Shown piece after piece: positions 48,013 through 60,073 of a stretch of DNA of 64,000 nucleotides; the stretch's first letter is position 1; the number at the start of each line of letters is the position of its first letter. The stretch is from assembly GCA_028671895.1 (NCBI GenBank), contig CM053796.1, positions 26,596,860-26,660,859 of the forward strand, read 5' to 3'. A program made the translations under genes and the position numbers. This stretch comes from Oenanthe sinensis. Taxonomy: Eukaryota > Streptophyta > Magnoliopsida > Apiales > Apiaceae. The notes beneath the pieces are model-generated. The model was given only the letters and a program-made list of their open reading frames with translations, was not told the DNA's origin and ran no database searches.

Positions 48013-49008
48013 ATGGTTTCTTTTCTTCATCTTTGGAGCTTCAAACTCCTAATTATGTCCTTTCTAGCTATGAACTTGAGCAAATTCATTGCTGTACGAA
48101 TATATCGACCTGGACCCTGATCTCTTGCCCACGCTATATTTTATGGCGACGAGTCTGCCTCTGAAACAATGGGTACGTGTGTCATCTCGTTTATCATGTA
48201 TAATGCAAGTTTATAAAAATTATTGTGTATATTATAATTTTTTTTGTTTGGTCAATATTCAGGAGGAGCCTGTGGTTATGGAAACTTGTTCAATAATGGT
48301 TACGGTGTTGATACAACAGCACTGAGCTCAACATTGTTCAAAAACGGATATGCATGTGGAACTTGTTATCAGATTAAGTGTGTTTATTCTCCTTGGTGCT
48401 ATAAAGGGTCACCTTATGCCACCATAACAACAACCAACATTTGCCCTCCTAACTGGTCTCAAGACTCCAACAATGGTGGGTGGTGCAACCCCCCACGAAC
48501 TCACTTTGACATGGCCAAGCCTGCTTTTATGAAAATTGCTCAGTGGAAGGCTGGCATTGTACCTGTCATGTACCGGAGGTATGTAAATATATGCTTGTAC
48601 CTCATGCATCTGAAGTTGCATTTTCCACAAATCTTTGATCAGTTAACTGAAACAGGACCCAGCATATATCTGCACATCACTTTTAAAAAAATTGAGTTCG
48701 AATTTGCATTTTGCAGAGTGCCATGTGTCAAACAAGGTGGCCTGCGGTTTACTTTCCAAGGATTTGGCGACTGGCTTTTGGTGTACGTGATGAATGTGGC
48801 TGGAGGAGGAGACATTGCAAATATGTGGGTAAAAGGTAGCAAAACAGGGTGGATTAGCATGAGTCACAATTGGGGAGCTTCATATCAGGCTTTTGCAACA
48901 TTAGGAGGTCAAGCTCTTTCTTTCAAGCTCACTTCGTACACTTCTAGAGAAACTATAATTGCCTGGAATGTTGGGTTAACTTACAAATCATTGGCAAATT
49001 TTCATTGA
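48013..49008 (+). pseudogene. Alpha-expansin with a single premature stop
   Basis: Expansins loosen cell walls at acid pH without hydrolysis. Exons 48013-48172, 48263-48578 and 48717-49008 (GT-AG, phases agree) would encode 255 residues, the normal alpha-expansin length. Signal peptide: MVSFLHLWSFKLLIMSFLAM. Then HAIFYGDESASETMGGACGY (GH45-like domain start), conserved Cys residues, THFDMAKPAF with the HFD motif, GIVPVMYRRVPC, and a C-terminal wall-binding domain with Trp residues (GDWLLVYVMN, KTGWISMSHNWG). Codon 36 is TGA (48118-48120), in the stretch just before HAIFYG where expansins usually have Trp. Everything else is open. Recent pseudogene, a natural null allele, or a base error. Confidence 0.85.
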
Positions 49009-50620
49009 AGTGCAAATTTTCAATCCTTGGAACATTTTCTAACTTCAGGAAGTTCTGTATGTTTGAAGACATCTAGCCTGTCACTTTATCAATAGTCATG
49101 GAAGGGTAGATTTAGTTGCATGTACTCTTGCTTGAAGTTCATCAAGTGCCAATAAAACATTAATGTACTGGCAATATATGCCATGTAACTAGAGGTGTTA
49201 ATCTCCTCTGGCCTTTTTGCTGTTCACTAAAATGTTTGATTATTTCTATGCTAGTACCAATTCATTTTTCAACAAGAAAAAAAGTACATAATACTGAGGA
49301 AGCAGCATGTAGGTCGATACTGATATGTAATAGTGCCAACTGCATAGAGGCAGAGAGATGCCAGATAAAGCTTTGCCTTTTCTTTGTTCCCTAAGCTTTC
49401 CCTTCTTTTAACTCCAGAATCTCATCATCCACCACATTCTTAAAATTATTTCTCCAAACTTCCAATTACCTCTTCTAATCTTTGGGTAGAAAAGTAGAGA
49501 TGTATAGTGAATTTTATCAAATAATTACCGATGACTGCAAGGTTGTATTTATCATGACTTTCTGCACCAGTGCACCCTAATGATATGGGAGCTTGTGCAC
49601 AGGGTATAATACGACCTTTTTTGTATAAATAATCACAATAAATTATTAGGAAGGCAAACAAGTGCCAACAATTACACTTTTGAACAAGACACTCTCAGGC
49701 CACCAAGATCAAGTATATTTGTTCCAGGAAACAAACTCCTAGTATCCTATACCAGGACTCCCAACTCCAGGAGGGTGAAGAGTGAAGAGCATAGAGACAC
49801 GGATAATGTGAGATGAGGACATGCCATTCTTATACCTCTCCAAGGAAATAATTAGAGCAGTGATTTCCTTGTTGGGCTTGCGAGTCACTGAACTCTGGTG
49901 GATTGAATTAGGGATATTGGGTGACTCGGGGGATGGTTAGGGTGCTGGGAAGCTGCCTAATGTGAAGCAGTGTTTATGGTAAAAAGAAGGGAAGATCCAT
50001 GTCTTTCAAGTCAAAAGGAACGCACTTATGTTTCACGTTTTTTACTGCATACCTTTTATTGCTTATCCATCTACAGACTGTACTTTGGCCTTTGATGCTT
50101 TTGTTTAGGTTCTCAGTAAATTTCATATATCTATACAGTTTTTAAAAATTGCCACATGTTTAGACATCCTTCAGACAAATTTTCAGAAGTTGGGGAATTT
50201 GAAACAACTCGCAACTCTATAAATCCGTGTACATCATATCCTCTCGTGACCTATACGAATTATTTTGGTTTCTGTCAGGCCGAAACTGTTCCCTGTAAAA
50301 GTTTTTACAAAGCGTGCAACTATAAATAAATTATGAAAGTTAGAAGCTCGGTCAGTCTGTTCCAGCTTATACATTTATAGTTAAAATTGATATTGAAGTG
50401 ACAACTGACAATCAATGTTTACCATCTGCACTATTCAGAACAAAAATGATGAAATACAACATTATGAAAGATCCAAAAAGAGTAATTGTATGTACTAGTG
50501 TCTAGTAAAGAGAGAGGCCTTCATTCCAGATTTTATAAAAAAGTATATGCTGCTTATAAACATTTGAATTTTATTTAAACCTATTAATTGTGTAAAACAG
50601 ATCGGTTCAGCAACACCTGA
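49009..50620. other. Intergenic between expansin and MADS gene
   Basis: Convergent 3' ends: expansin on plus, MADS gene on minus. No ORF with protein-like character, no MITE or LTR recognised. Contains the 3' UTRs of both genes. Confidence 0.5.
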
Positions 50621-52590
50621 TCAAGCGGTATTTCGCCTTAATTCTGGCGGTCCTAAGAATAAATCTGTCTCAACATCTTCCATTTCTCTTCTTGAATGTT
50701 TTTCAGAGTTATTTTTTGCTTGTAGTTCTTGCAATTCAGACTGTAACCATTTCAACCCCACGTTGATCACACAATCATATATAATTCATATTTATTTGAC
50801 CCCAAAAATTAATTTAACAAATGAGACTCACCTTCTTTAATTCTTCATTATGTTTAGCTAATCTTCGCTCCTGAATTGCATGCATAAGAAATTGTAAATG
50901 TACATGCACATGTGTGTGCACATATTAGCCAGTGTGATCAAGTAATGTGTGGGTATTTGAACGTTAAAGTTTTAGTATATATGGTGGTTAATGTATACCT
51001 CGTCCCTCAGCTGCACTATCTGCTGCTTCATCAACTCGTACTGCAAGTAGGAAGCAAAGACATTATCATTAGATGCTACTGGCCCTCTATTTCAACCACA
51101 AAATCTACCTAAATGATCCTTGATTTATAAAATTGGCCGCCTACTCGGAAAATTAGAGTTGTATGAAGAGCATGCATACATACCTTTCTTGCCCTAATGT
51201 GCTTCAAGCTTCGGTCTAAATCAGTTTCTAATTTTTGCAACTCATCAACAGTGTAAGACTCTAAACCAATTCCCAAGAGCTTTCTGCATTAAAAAATATC
51301 GTTGTATATTGTAATCAAGTAGTTAATTTAGTTGATTGTTACTGGCTAAAGCAATATCAGAAAATGTGAACTTACTCTTTACATTCTTCAAGCTGCTTGA
51401 TCTTTTCAGCCATGGTTGCAACTTTTTCCTCCAGGGCATGCTGCATTTATAATTATATAATGATTCTACTCTTAGGTAGATTATAAGTTGATTTATGTCT
51501 CCTATCTTAGATTTGCTTCATTGGGTTAAGAAAGTTTGAACCAACACAAACAGATAATAAAATTTAAATATTGGCCTTATTTGGAAGTTAGAGTTTTGAG
51601 ATAAAATTAGAGGTTTGAAATAAATTAGAGGTTTGACCGGATGAATACTCTAATATTAGTGTTTGGTAGTTAGCGGTTTGGACTCAATAAACTAATTTTA
51701 AAAAATCTAATTATACGAACTTTTTCAATTAGATAATTGTCATGTATCTATTTAAAATACAAACAGCTAATTCAACACCTATTTACCAAACAGTTTTATT
51801 CAAAACAACTAATTTAATCCGTTAGTTAAAACAGTTAATTCAATACGGTAACAACTAACCGCTAACCACTAATTGTCAAACTGGGCCATTGAGAGTTTGA
51901 TACACTCACAGTTTTAGATCATAGTCCATTAGTCCTGCAGCTAAAACGAGCAAATTTCATGTATAGACACATCCTAATTACTTTTGAAGTAAGCATCTAA
52001 TTAAGAGTTTCATAATCTGTCTCCACATGCCATGCAATTTGATATAACTACATAAACAAGAGCAAATTAGTTATTTTTTTGCCTACGTAAGCAAATTACT
52101 CTCTCCGTCTCAAATTAAGTGTCTTACTTTTTTGTGGTCAATTTGACTCAACTTTGATTGAGAATTAAAATTTATTCTTTCATAATTTTAAAAACCTATA
52201 AAATACATTTTAAAATATATTAGAAATACTTTTCAGTGATATATTTTTTATAATTTTTTCCAATTATATACTATATGTAATTTTCAATCAAACTTGAATC
52301 AATTTGATCTCATAAAAGTCAAAAATCAAATAAGACAGTTAATTTGATACGGAGAAAGTAGTTATTTAAGTCTATGCTCAACAGTAAAGTTGTGCCCATA
52401 AATGTTTTGAAATCAGCTGTTTCCCTGTACAGATTTACGAGGCTTATTATCAAGCAAATGTTCGAAGTTCAATATTTTGGTGCTAATAGTAATTAGAAAT
52501 AAGAATGTCACCTCCGTATTTTCTTCAACTTTTTTTCCGGTGTCCAGGTTCTTGCCAAGCTTCAGATACCGTTCAATTGTAACGTTTATA
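50621..52590 (-). CDS. MADS-box transcription factor, SOC1/AGL42 clade, exons 2-7 only
   Basis: Minus-strand exons 52590-52512, 51440-51376, 51283-51184, 51040-50999, 50870-50832 and 50740-50621, all GT-AG with matching phases, matching the standard type II (MIKC) plan after the MADS exon. They encode I domain/K-box start (INVTIERYLKLGKNLD), K1-K3 helices (KIKQLEECKE; KLLGIGLESYTVDELQKLE, ETDLDRSLKHIRARK), and a C-terminus ending VETDLFLGPPELRRNTA. The VETDLF.G motif marks the SOC1/TM3 clade (AGL42-like). K-box proteins form dimers and tetramers that control flowering or related transitions. The ~61-residue MADS domain exon is not visible upstream to 64000, so either intron 1 exceeds 11 kb or the exon is lost. 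MITEs sit in the intron between 51440 and 52512. Confidence 0.85.
51573..51887. mobile_element. MITE in MADS gene intron
   Basis: 315 bp; left GGCCTTATTTGGAAGTTAG and right (reverse complement) GGCCCAGTTTGACAATTAG, flanked by ATT at 51570-51572 and 51888-51890. The interior contains repeated 'ttagcggtt' and 'aaccgctaacc' arms. Confidence 0.75.
52099..52358. mobile_element. Stowaway-like MITE in MADS gene intron
   Basis: 260 bp; left CTCTCTCCGTCTCAAATTAA and right (reverse complement) CTTTCTCCGTATCAAATTAA, with TA on each side (52097-52098, 52359-52360). Long arms are complementary over most of the length. Same family as 54795-55045. Confidence 0.85.
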
Positions 52591-53774
52591 CTGAAGACAA
52601 AAATTTCGAATCGAAATTAGTCCAAAACACCTTTCATGCTGAATGCTTGAAATGTGTTGTGCGTAATGTGTGTCTGATTTTTTTTTTTTTTTGTAAACTT
52701 CCCATCAAAAAACTAGCTACATATAGAAAATTAAACAACAATGTCCGGCAAATACAAAAGAAAGAGATAAATGTTTTAGGTACCATTAATTTGCTTCTTG
52801 ATATAATAAGAAATAAAACCTTAAAGCTAAACACTAACTAGTCAATTGATTCAAAATTGATTGTGATAACGGGTTGTAATCGGCTCATCTAAAAGGTGCT
52901 AGATGAAGGTTTCAATTGAATCTTATATTATATTTTAATATTGTCACTCACTCGAATTAGTATTTTTTCTCCTCATTCAGAATTTCCATTTTTTTGCGTT
53001 GAAAATTAGATCACGGGCACGCATCTTTGGGGCATAATTTTGTCTTCATATCCATTATAAATTATGAAAATACTGAGGATGACAGATAATCGAAATTGAG
53101 ACCCCACTGAGACCCTACCAATCTGACTCAAATACATGTGGAGTAATCTACTCATCTAAAAATCTAAAATCTTGATACTATTTTGACCGCCCATGTGGTA
53201 CACAATAACATACCACCTGGCCAAAACGGTCATCTGCAAACAGAATCCATGGATGGACGTGCCGCAATTGCATTTTCACTGCCACATAATTACATAAATA
53301 TGACGCAGGATTTGTTTCTAAACAAATCTTAATCGTCCAACAACCTATTGATAAAAAGTAGGGTTTGATGTGTCTCACGATGATATCAGATATTACCTGA
53401 AATTAAAATATTTTATAATACAATATGGTTATTTATGTAAATGCATTGGAAAAACTTAATATTTACAAAAATGTCACTCGGAATTTATATTAGAAACTAT
53501 ATAACCGCCCTTTTTGTCACAATTTAAATTTAAATGGTACAAAATATTAAAATTTTAAAAAATGACTATTTATATCACTTTAACTTTAGCACATATATCA
53601 ACATCTTTAAAAAATTAATAATTTTTTTTCATTTTTGTACAAAAGTTTGAATCTTAAACTTTCATGCCAAAAAAGAAAATTTAAAAAATACTAAGTGTAA
53701 GTATATTTTTTATACATTTTAAAATGTGTGAAAAGCCGGTTGGGACAAGAATTATAGAACGGATAGAGTACAAC
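52591..53774. other. Probable start of MADS intron 1; no gene
   Basis: AT-rich, poly-T at 52678-52692, no ORF or repeat recognised. Taken as intron because the MADS exon has not yet been reached on the minus strand. Confidence 0.4.
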
Positions 53775-54392
53775 TAGGGGTGAGCAAAAATTTCCGAAAC
53801 CGCCCAAACCACCCGTTTCAAACCGTCCAAACCGAAATTTATGGTTTTATAACGGTTTGGATTGGTTATGGTTTCATTTTTTTAAAAACCGAAAAATAAT
53901 GGTTGGGTTTGGTTTTGTATTTTATACCGACCGATATAACCGAACCGCAAACCGATAACCAAATATATATATATATATATATAATATTTAAATGATAGTC
54001 TGATTGATACAATAATGAATACTGAATAGACACTGGAATTTAAAGTTTTAAGTATTATATACTTATATGGGCCAGTCCATTATCTAATTTGCATACGGGT
54101 TTGCACTTTAAACGTTTTCGCAGTTTCATTTCTTTTGTTGTTAGTTCCATTTCTTTTACTATTGAAAGCCACCTCACACTACTTGCCATTTAGCGTTACA
54201 AAGCACTCAAATTTTTATTTTAATGGTTTAAAACCGAAACCGCCCAAACCGAACCGTTATAATTTGGGTGGTTACGGTTATGTACTAACGGTTACGGTTA
54301 CGGTTATGCTTGGTTGGATTGAAAAACTGAAATATATGGTTAGGGTGGTTTTGTTGTCCAAACCCGACCGTTTCATCCGATGCTCACCCCTA
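53775..54392. mobile_element. Non-autonomous hAT element, TAGGGGTGAGCA termini
   Basis: 618 bp; perfect 12-bp terminal inverted repeats TAGGGGTGAGCA / TGCTCACCCCTA and a perfect 8-bp target duplication AGTACAAC (53767-53774, 54393-54400). Subterminal regions are filled with AACCG/CGGTT repeats. No transposase. Confidence 0.95.
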
Positions 54393-54666
54393 AGTACAAC
54401 TATGTAACAGAATCTACTGCACATCATTCCTTCTTGGTGATAAATAATTCATCTACGAATTTTATTTAAAATTATCACATAAACAATGAAAAGCACCTTG
54501 TTCCTAATGAAAAAATCACTTATTATTGGCAACAAGAATATTCACTTGACGAAATACATTAAAATCATCATGCACTTGTTGAACATGCTATTGTAGACAA
54601 CCACTTTCCAAAGCATATATAGTAAATATTGTTAGAAAATATAGTAATTGAACTTGTCAAAAAATG

Positions 54667-55193
54667 TACTCTATATTCCATTTTACATGTCACTTTTAAA
54701 AAAAAATACACATTTTAAGAAAAAGTTAGGTAGATACTTGGTTTCATTGTCTATCCTTAATAATAACATTAAATGAAAATGAGTTGCTTGTATACTCCAT
54801 TCATCTTAAAATAAGTGTCTTTTTTTGATTTTTGTGTGGTTAAATTGACCCAACTTTGACCGTAGACTAAAAATTATTCTTTTACATTTCTTAAAAACCG
54901 AAAAATGTATTTTAAAGTGTATTAGATATATTTTCTAATGATATAATTTTTAATGTTTTCTTAGTCATATATTATGTGTAATATTCGATTAAAAATTGAT
55001 AAATTTGACTAAAAAAGTCAAAACATTATATTGAGATGGGGGAAGTATTTAAATTAGTCAAATATTGAAAACAATAATACAATGGTAAATTTTGAAAAAG
55101 TCTTTAAAAATTTGTTTTATAAAAAGAAAGTGACAAGTATTTGGGAATAATTTTTCTTACAAAAGTAACATGTATTATGGGACGGATGGAATA
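54667..55193. mobile_element. Stowaway-like MITE interrupted by a second one
   Basis: Outer ends: TACTCTATATTCCATTTTAC and (reverse complement of the right end) TATTCCATCCGTCCCATAAT, followed by matching 'acatgt.acttttnnaa' arms. The outer element is split by an insertion at 54795-55045. Confidence 0.7.
54795..55045. mobile_element. Inner Stowaway-like MITE (nested)
   Basis: 251 bp; left CTCCATTCATCTTAAAATAA, right (reverse complement) CTTCCCCCATCTCAATATAA, flanked by TA (54793-54794, 55046-55047). Aligns with 52099-52358 ('ttgacycaactttga'). Confidence 0.8.
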
Positions 55194-55361
55194 ATAAGAT
55201 AAGTTTCGCATCATTCCCTATGTGATAGAAAATTTTAATTCTGTATACCCGAGCGTGGGACAAAATCTCTTGAATAAGTATAACTACAACTTCCGTTTAC
55301 CTGAAGTTATCCAAAAACGTAGAACAATATACTACGCATCACATGGCTAAACACCTACGAG

Positions 55362-56333
55362 TAGAGGTCGCCAAAAAGGTTGGTTTGGACCGGTTCACAC
55401 CGAATCGTCAAAAAAACCCGTATCGACTGTCTTGAACCGGCACGAATTGCTAGAAGACCGAGCCGGGAGCGAGTTGAAGTATTGAGAACAGTAGGCACGG
55501 ACCGCTCACCGATCTGGAAAACCCGCGACGAGACAGCCCGACACAGCTCGGCTCGCCTCGGCCCGTGCAATTAGTTGTCAAATACAGTACAAGATACTCT
55601 TTGGTTCAGGAGTCGGGACTACTAAAAAGGAAATACAAAATTTTCAGATGAATCTTTTTAAAAATTATTGTAATAATTATTCTGAAATTTAAAATGTTGC
55701 TTTAATTTTAACACGTTTTACAGTATATCCCTCAAATGACAATTCAGAAAGCGAAATAAAAATACTAGAGTATTGAAAAGAATCAAAGATTATTAACAGA
55801 ATATATTTAAATAATTTAGAATTTATTATAAAATTTATATTTTAAATTATAAAAGTTGCTTTATACTTTTTATTCAAAAAAAAAGTTGCTTTATACTCCG
55901 TATCTGTTATAATTTAGAATATGCTTTATACTTGGTGTTGGACTACAAATAATTCTTTAGAAACTCAATGAACGTGTATTTAAAATTCACGTGTTTGAAT
56001 ATATTTTATTTATTTATTTAATATTAAATTTGTTAGATTACAAATTATATTTCACTTTTGAATCATATGTGTATATTATTAATATGTTTGATAAATCGTG
56101 TACTGCATTTTTATGTTTGCAACGGGTGTCTGCAAGTAGACTGCATGGAATAAACATTTAAAAAAATAAAAAAATGAAAATCAACCCGTCCAAGCTGTTC
56201 AAAAGTCAAGGTTTTGCCGCACCGGCCTGACTCGGCACGGCTCGCCTTCCCCCGCGTGTTGTATCCGTATCTCTCGGTGGCCAAACCGGCAACCCGGAAC
56301 GGCTCGCCCGACCCGCTCGTTTGCCCACCTCTA
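55362..56333. mobile_element. Non-autonomous hAT element, 972 bp, GC-rich arms
   Basis: Ends TAGAGGTCGCCAAA and (reverse complement) TAGAGGTGGGCAAA, flanked by the perfect 8-bp duplication CCTACGAG (55354-55361, 56334-56341). The outer ~200 bp on each side are GC-rich with repeated 'ccggcacgg' / 'cggctcgcc' motifs in inverted orientation, while the middle is AT-rich. An ORF at 55380-55574 is a by-product of the repeats, not a gene. Confidence 0.95.
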
Positions 56334-56539
56334 CCTACGAGTATATTTTACGCCATTTTTTATTCATTTCTATTAAACTCGGAGCCTGGTTGACACCCAA
56401 TAAAAATCTTGGGCTTTTATTTATTTCTTAGATTCATGACATAATTTTTTGTGGATATTAAAATGTATATGATTTTTTCGTATTCCTATTTGTCGGAAAA
56501 CTAAGAAATAACATATTATTTGTAGATCATCGGTTAACA

Positions 56540-56963
56540 TTTGGGATGAACATTCGGTCAGTTCGGTCCAGAACCAGATCGAACCGAATAGACCAAGAAC
56601 CGAATAGTCAATATTTTTGGACTGAACTGAACCGAAATTTTATTACGGACCGGACCGATTTATAGATTCATATTTAGGTAAAATAATAAATCAATAATGC
56701 AATAATTAATGCAAAATTGCATTTATCAAACATATATTATATAAATATATTATATATATATAATAAAAATAAATAATATATACTTCGGTCCGGACCGAAT
56801 TTTTTTTTAAGGACCAGACCGAACCGAATCGAACTTTAATTTGGTCCGGACTGAAAAACTTGAATAGACTGAAATTTCGAAAAAAATGGAACTGAGCCGA
56901 ACTGAAATTATACTATTCTGTTCGATTTTTCGGTTCCGGTTTGGTTTTACTCACCCCTAATTG
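56540..56963. mobile_element. hAT-like element with GGACCGAA repeats (ends uncertain)
   Basis: Right end ..TTTACTCACCCCTAA resembles hAT ends of the TAGGGGTGAG type; left end near TTGGGATGAACATTCGG. Both arms are filled with GGTCCGGACCGAA-like repeats around a (TA)-rich middle. No clear 8-bp duplication was found. Confidence 0.55.
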
Positions 56964-57128
56964 ACACCGAATATCCTTCTATGGTAACTGGAGATTATAT
57001 ATGAATTAAAATGGCTTGAAGAGCTACTAGGAAATCTTGGTGTGGAACATGAGAAATGAATGAGAGTTTTATATAATATTCAATCAATATTGCACATTGC
57101 GAAGAATGGTATTTTTCATCAAAGAACC

Positions 57129-57344
57129 TGTTGATAAAATGCAAATGAACAATAACAAAGAAGATAAAATGTAGAACACAGAAGCAATGAAAACAATTCA
57201 TTCATTTTGTTACAAGATCGTGTTGCTAAGCTTGACTGACTATGAGTTATATACAAAGTTTGTTATATCAGTAAAATGACAATCCCCTATCCCTAATCTT
57301 TATACTGAATCACTAAAATACCCTTGAGGTGTATTTTGTATTCA
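57129..57344 (-). repeat. 3' LTR of copia element G, 216 bp
   Basis: Minus strand TGAATACAAAATACACC (57344 down) to TTTTATCAACA (57129), TG..CA ends, directly following a purine tract (GCTTGAGGGGGCG, about 57360-57348). A short LTR is usual for Ale/Ivana-like copia. Confidence 0.75.
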
Positions 57345-60073
57345 TTACGCCCCCTCAAGCTGGTAGAAAAGAACCATTGAACTATCAGGCTTGAAGACAG
57401 GAACATTAGAAGTCAACACTAGTCTAGCCAAGAGTTGTGTCTTAGGTGAGGAAGAAGATGTCTGAGATATAGGTCTTTCAACAAATGATGATGCTGCTTG
57501 GTTGAAAATTGTTTAGTTAAAACATCAGCAAGTTGTGTATGTGAGGGCACATGTTGAGTAACAATATCCTCAATTTTGATTTTGTCTCTAATGAAATGGT
57601 AGTCAATCTAAATGTGCTCTGTCCTCTCATGAAGCACATGATTAGCTGCAATCGATAAGGAAGCCTGTTATCATAGCAAAGTAATGTAGGAGGTAAATTG
57701 GCAAGCCCCATATCCTTCAAAAGAGAGGCCAACCAAGTGATCTCACAAGTAGTCAAAGTCATAGCTCTATATTCTGCTTCTGCAGAAGATCTTGACACTA
57801 CAGACTATTTCTTGGATTTCCAGGAAATGGGAGACTAGCCTAGTAACACACAAAAACCTGTGGTAGACTTTCTAGAGGAAGCACAACTGGCCCAGTCACT
57901 ATCACAAAAGGCAATCAACTTAGCTGCAAACCTAGAAGCCAATAAAATACCCTGAGATGGAGTACCAACTAAATATCTCAACACCCTCTTAGCTGATTGC
58001 ATATGAACAGTTGTAGGCTTCTATAAAAATTGAGTGCAAATGAACTGAGAAGGATATGTCAGGTCTTGTAGTGGTAAGATACAACAATTTCCCAACCAAT
58101 TATTGATATCTGCTAGGATTAGGTAGTTGATCCCCCATATCAGGAGTTAGCTTTGTGTGTACATCTAGTGGAACTTTCACAAGAGTGACATTTTACATAT
58201 GGAATTCCTTGAGTATATCTAAAGTATACTTCTTTTGAGTGATAAAGAAACCATCATCTGATTTATCAATTTCCAGGCCCAAGAAATATCTCAAATGACC
58301 TAAATCCTTCATGTAAATTTTTTTAGACAAAACCTGTTTTAAATTGTCTATGTTATCTTGAGAATTGCCAGCAATCAAGAGATCATCCACATAAACCAAG
58401 ATCAAGGTAATCACATTTGAAGTATATTTAGTAAATAGACTGGAATCAACTTTAGATTGCTCATAATTATCGTTCAATAGAGTGGCAGACAACTTACTAA
58501 ACCATTGTCTTAGAGCTTTCCTTAGACCGTAGAGTGATTTCTTCAATCTGCGGACCAAACTGCATGACTTGGAAGAGAGTTTGACTGACTGATCTTGGAC
58601 AATTCTATTTCTTAACCCACTATAACCTTGTGGTAGCTTCATATAAACTATTTCATCTAGGTCACCATGCAGAAATGCATTGGTTACATCCATTTGCACT
58701 GTAATCCAGTTCTCAATAGCTGCAGCAGCTAGCAGAGCCTTCATTGTGGTCATCTTGGCCACAGGTGCAAATGTTTCTTTAAAGTCTAGACCATAAATTT
58801 GTCTACAACCCAGAGCTACAAGTCTGGATTTGTATCTTTCTATACTTCCATCTGGATTGAAATTTGTTTTGAATAATCATTTGCTTCCAATTGCTACTTT
58901 TCCTGGTGGAAGCTTTGCAATGTCCCAAGTTCCATTAGCCTCTAATGCTTCAATTTCTTTATCCTTTGCTACAACCCAGTGTGTATGTTTCACAGCCTGA
59001 GAAAATGATATGGGATCTGTGTGATTTTCCAGAGTAGTGAAAAAATAGTGAAATTGATATTCCACAAATTGTGATATGACAGTAGCTATGTTTTCCTGAT
59101 GAGTGGAAGTGACGTAATATTCCATCCACACTGGTTGTTTCTTCTGTATTTATATTTCCTTAGTGACAGAGTTGTATTTTCAGAGGTTGTAGTATCTGAA
59201 GAATGCTGAGTATGCCTTGAATCAATATTAACTTCTGGTACAAGTGGAAGCAAGAAATCCTCTGTATAAGTAGTCAGGTGACTATTTACAGGTTGAGTAT
59301 TTGTCAAGTGAGAGTATGCTGAATCTGTCAAAGGAAATACTTTTTCATGAAAAATATTGTCCCTTGAGACAAATATACTCTTATACCCTTTCTATGATGG
59401 AGGTAGCCAAGAAAAATACATAGGATGCCTCTCATATCAAATTTATCACTGCTTGATACTGGATTTGCAGTAAATACCATACATCCAAACACCTTAAGAT
59501 TATCATAATCATGCAAGAGGTTCCTTATACGACACCTCATATGGAGTTTTATGATTCAAAGGCACTCTTGGTAATCTATTGATAATGTGGACTGATGTTA
59601 CCACATATTCACCCAACAAATCCACTGGTGCACCTGCTTGGAATCTCAGAGCTCTAGCAGTTTCTAGAATATATCTATGTTTCCTTTGAACTCTGGAATT
59701 CTGCTGTGTTTTATAGGGGAATGAGATCTGATGGAGAATGCCATCAGCATTATAGTAATCTTGATATATTGAATCCTCAAATTCTAAAGCATTAGCAGTT
59801 CTAACTGTGAGTATATAAGATTTGTGATGATTGACAACATAATTGTTGAATGCCTTCAAATGTTTGAGGTATTCAGATTTTTGTTGAATTAGGTACACCC
59901 ATGTCATTCTGGAATAATCATCCACAATTGTGATAAAATATCTGTATTTGTTCCTAGCTGGGATTCTGTAGGGACCCCAAATATCTATGTAAATTAGGGC
60001 AAATGCAACAGCTGCATGAGAATCACTTGCTTCAAATGGTAGTTTTGTGAACTTTGACATTGGACAAGTAACG
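57345..60073 (-). pseudogene. Copia element G pol (integrase, RT, RNase H), interrupted
   Basis: From 60073 downward: integrase (VTCPMSKFTKLPF; YIDIWGPYRIPARNKYRYF, TIVDDYSRMTWVYLI; DDE core to 59509), linker 59331-59086, RT 59131-58877 and 58762-58193 (MDVTNAFLHGDLDEIVYMKL, GLRKALRQWF, LILVYVDDLLIAGNSQDN intact), and RNase H 57798-57517 (SRSSAEAEYRAMTLTTCEI.. then shifted, HVPTEHQ-like region lost). Several frameshifts and a stop-broken connection domain near 57840-58190 make it inactive. Gag, protease and the 5' LTR lie beyond the plus-strand element inserted at 60074. Confidence 0.85.

Noticed and set aside
55355..55574. Arg-rich ORFs on both strands
   Set aside because: Fall within the GC-rich inverted arms of the hAT-like element at 55362-56333; repeat artefact.
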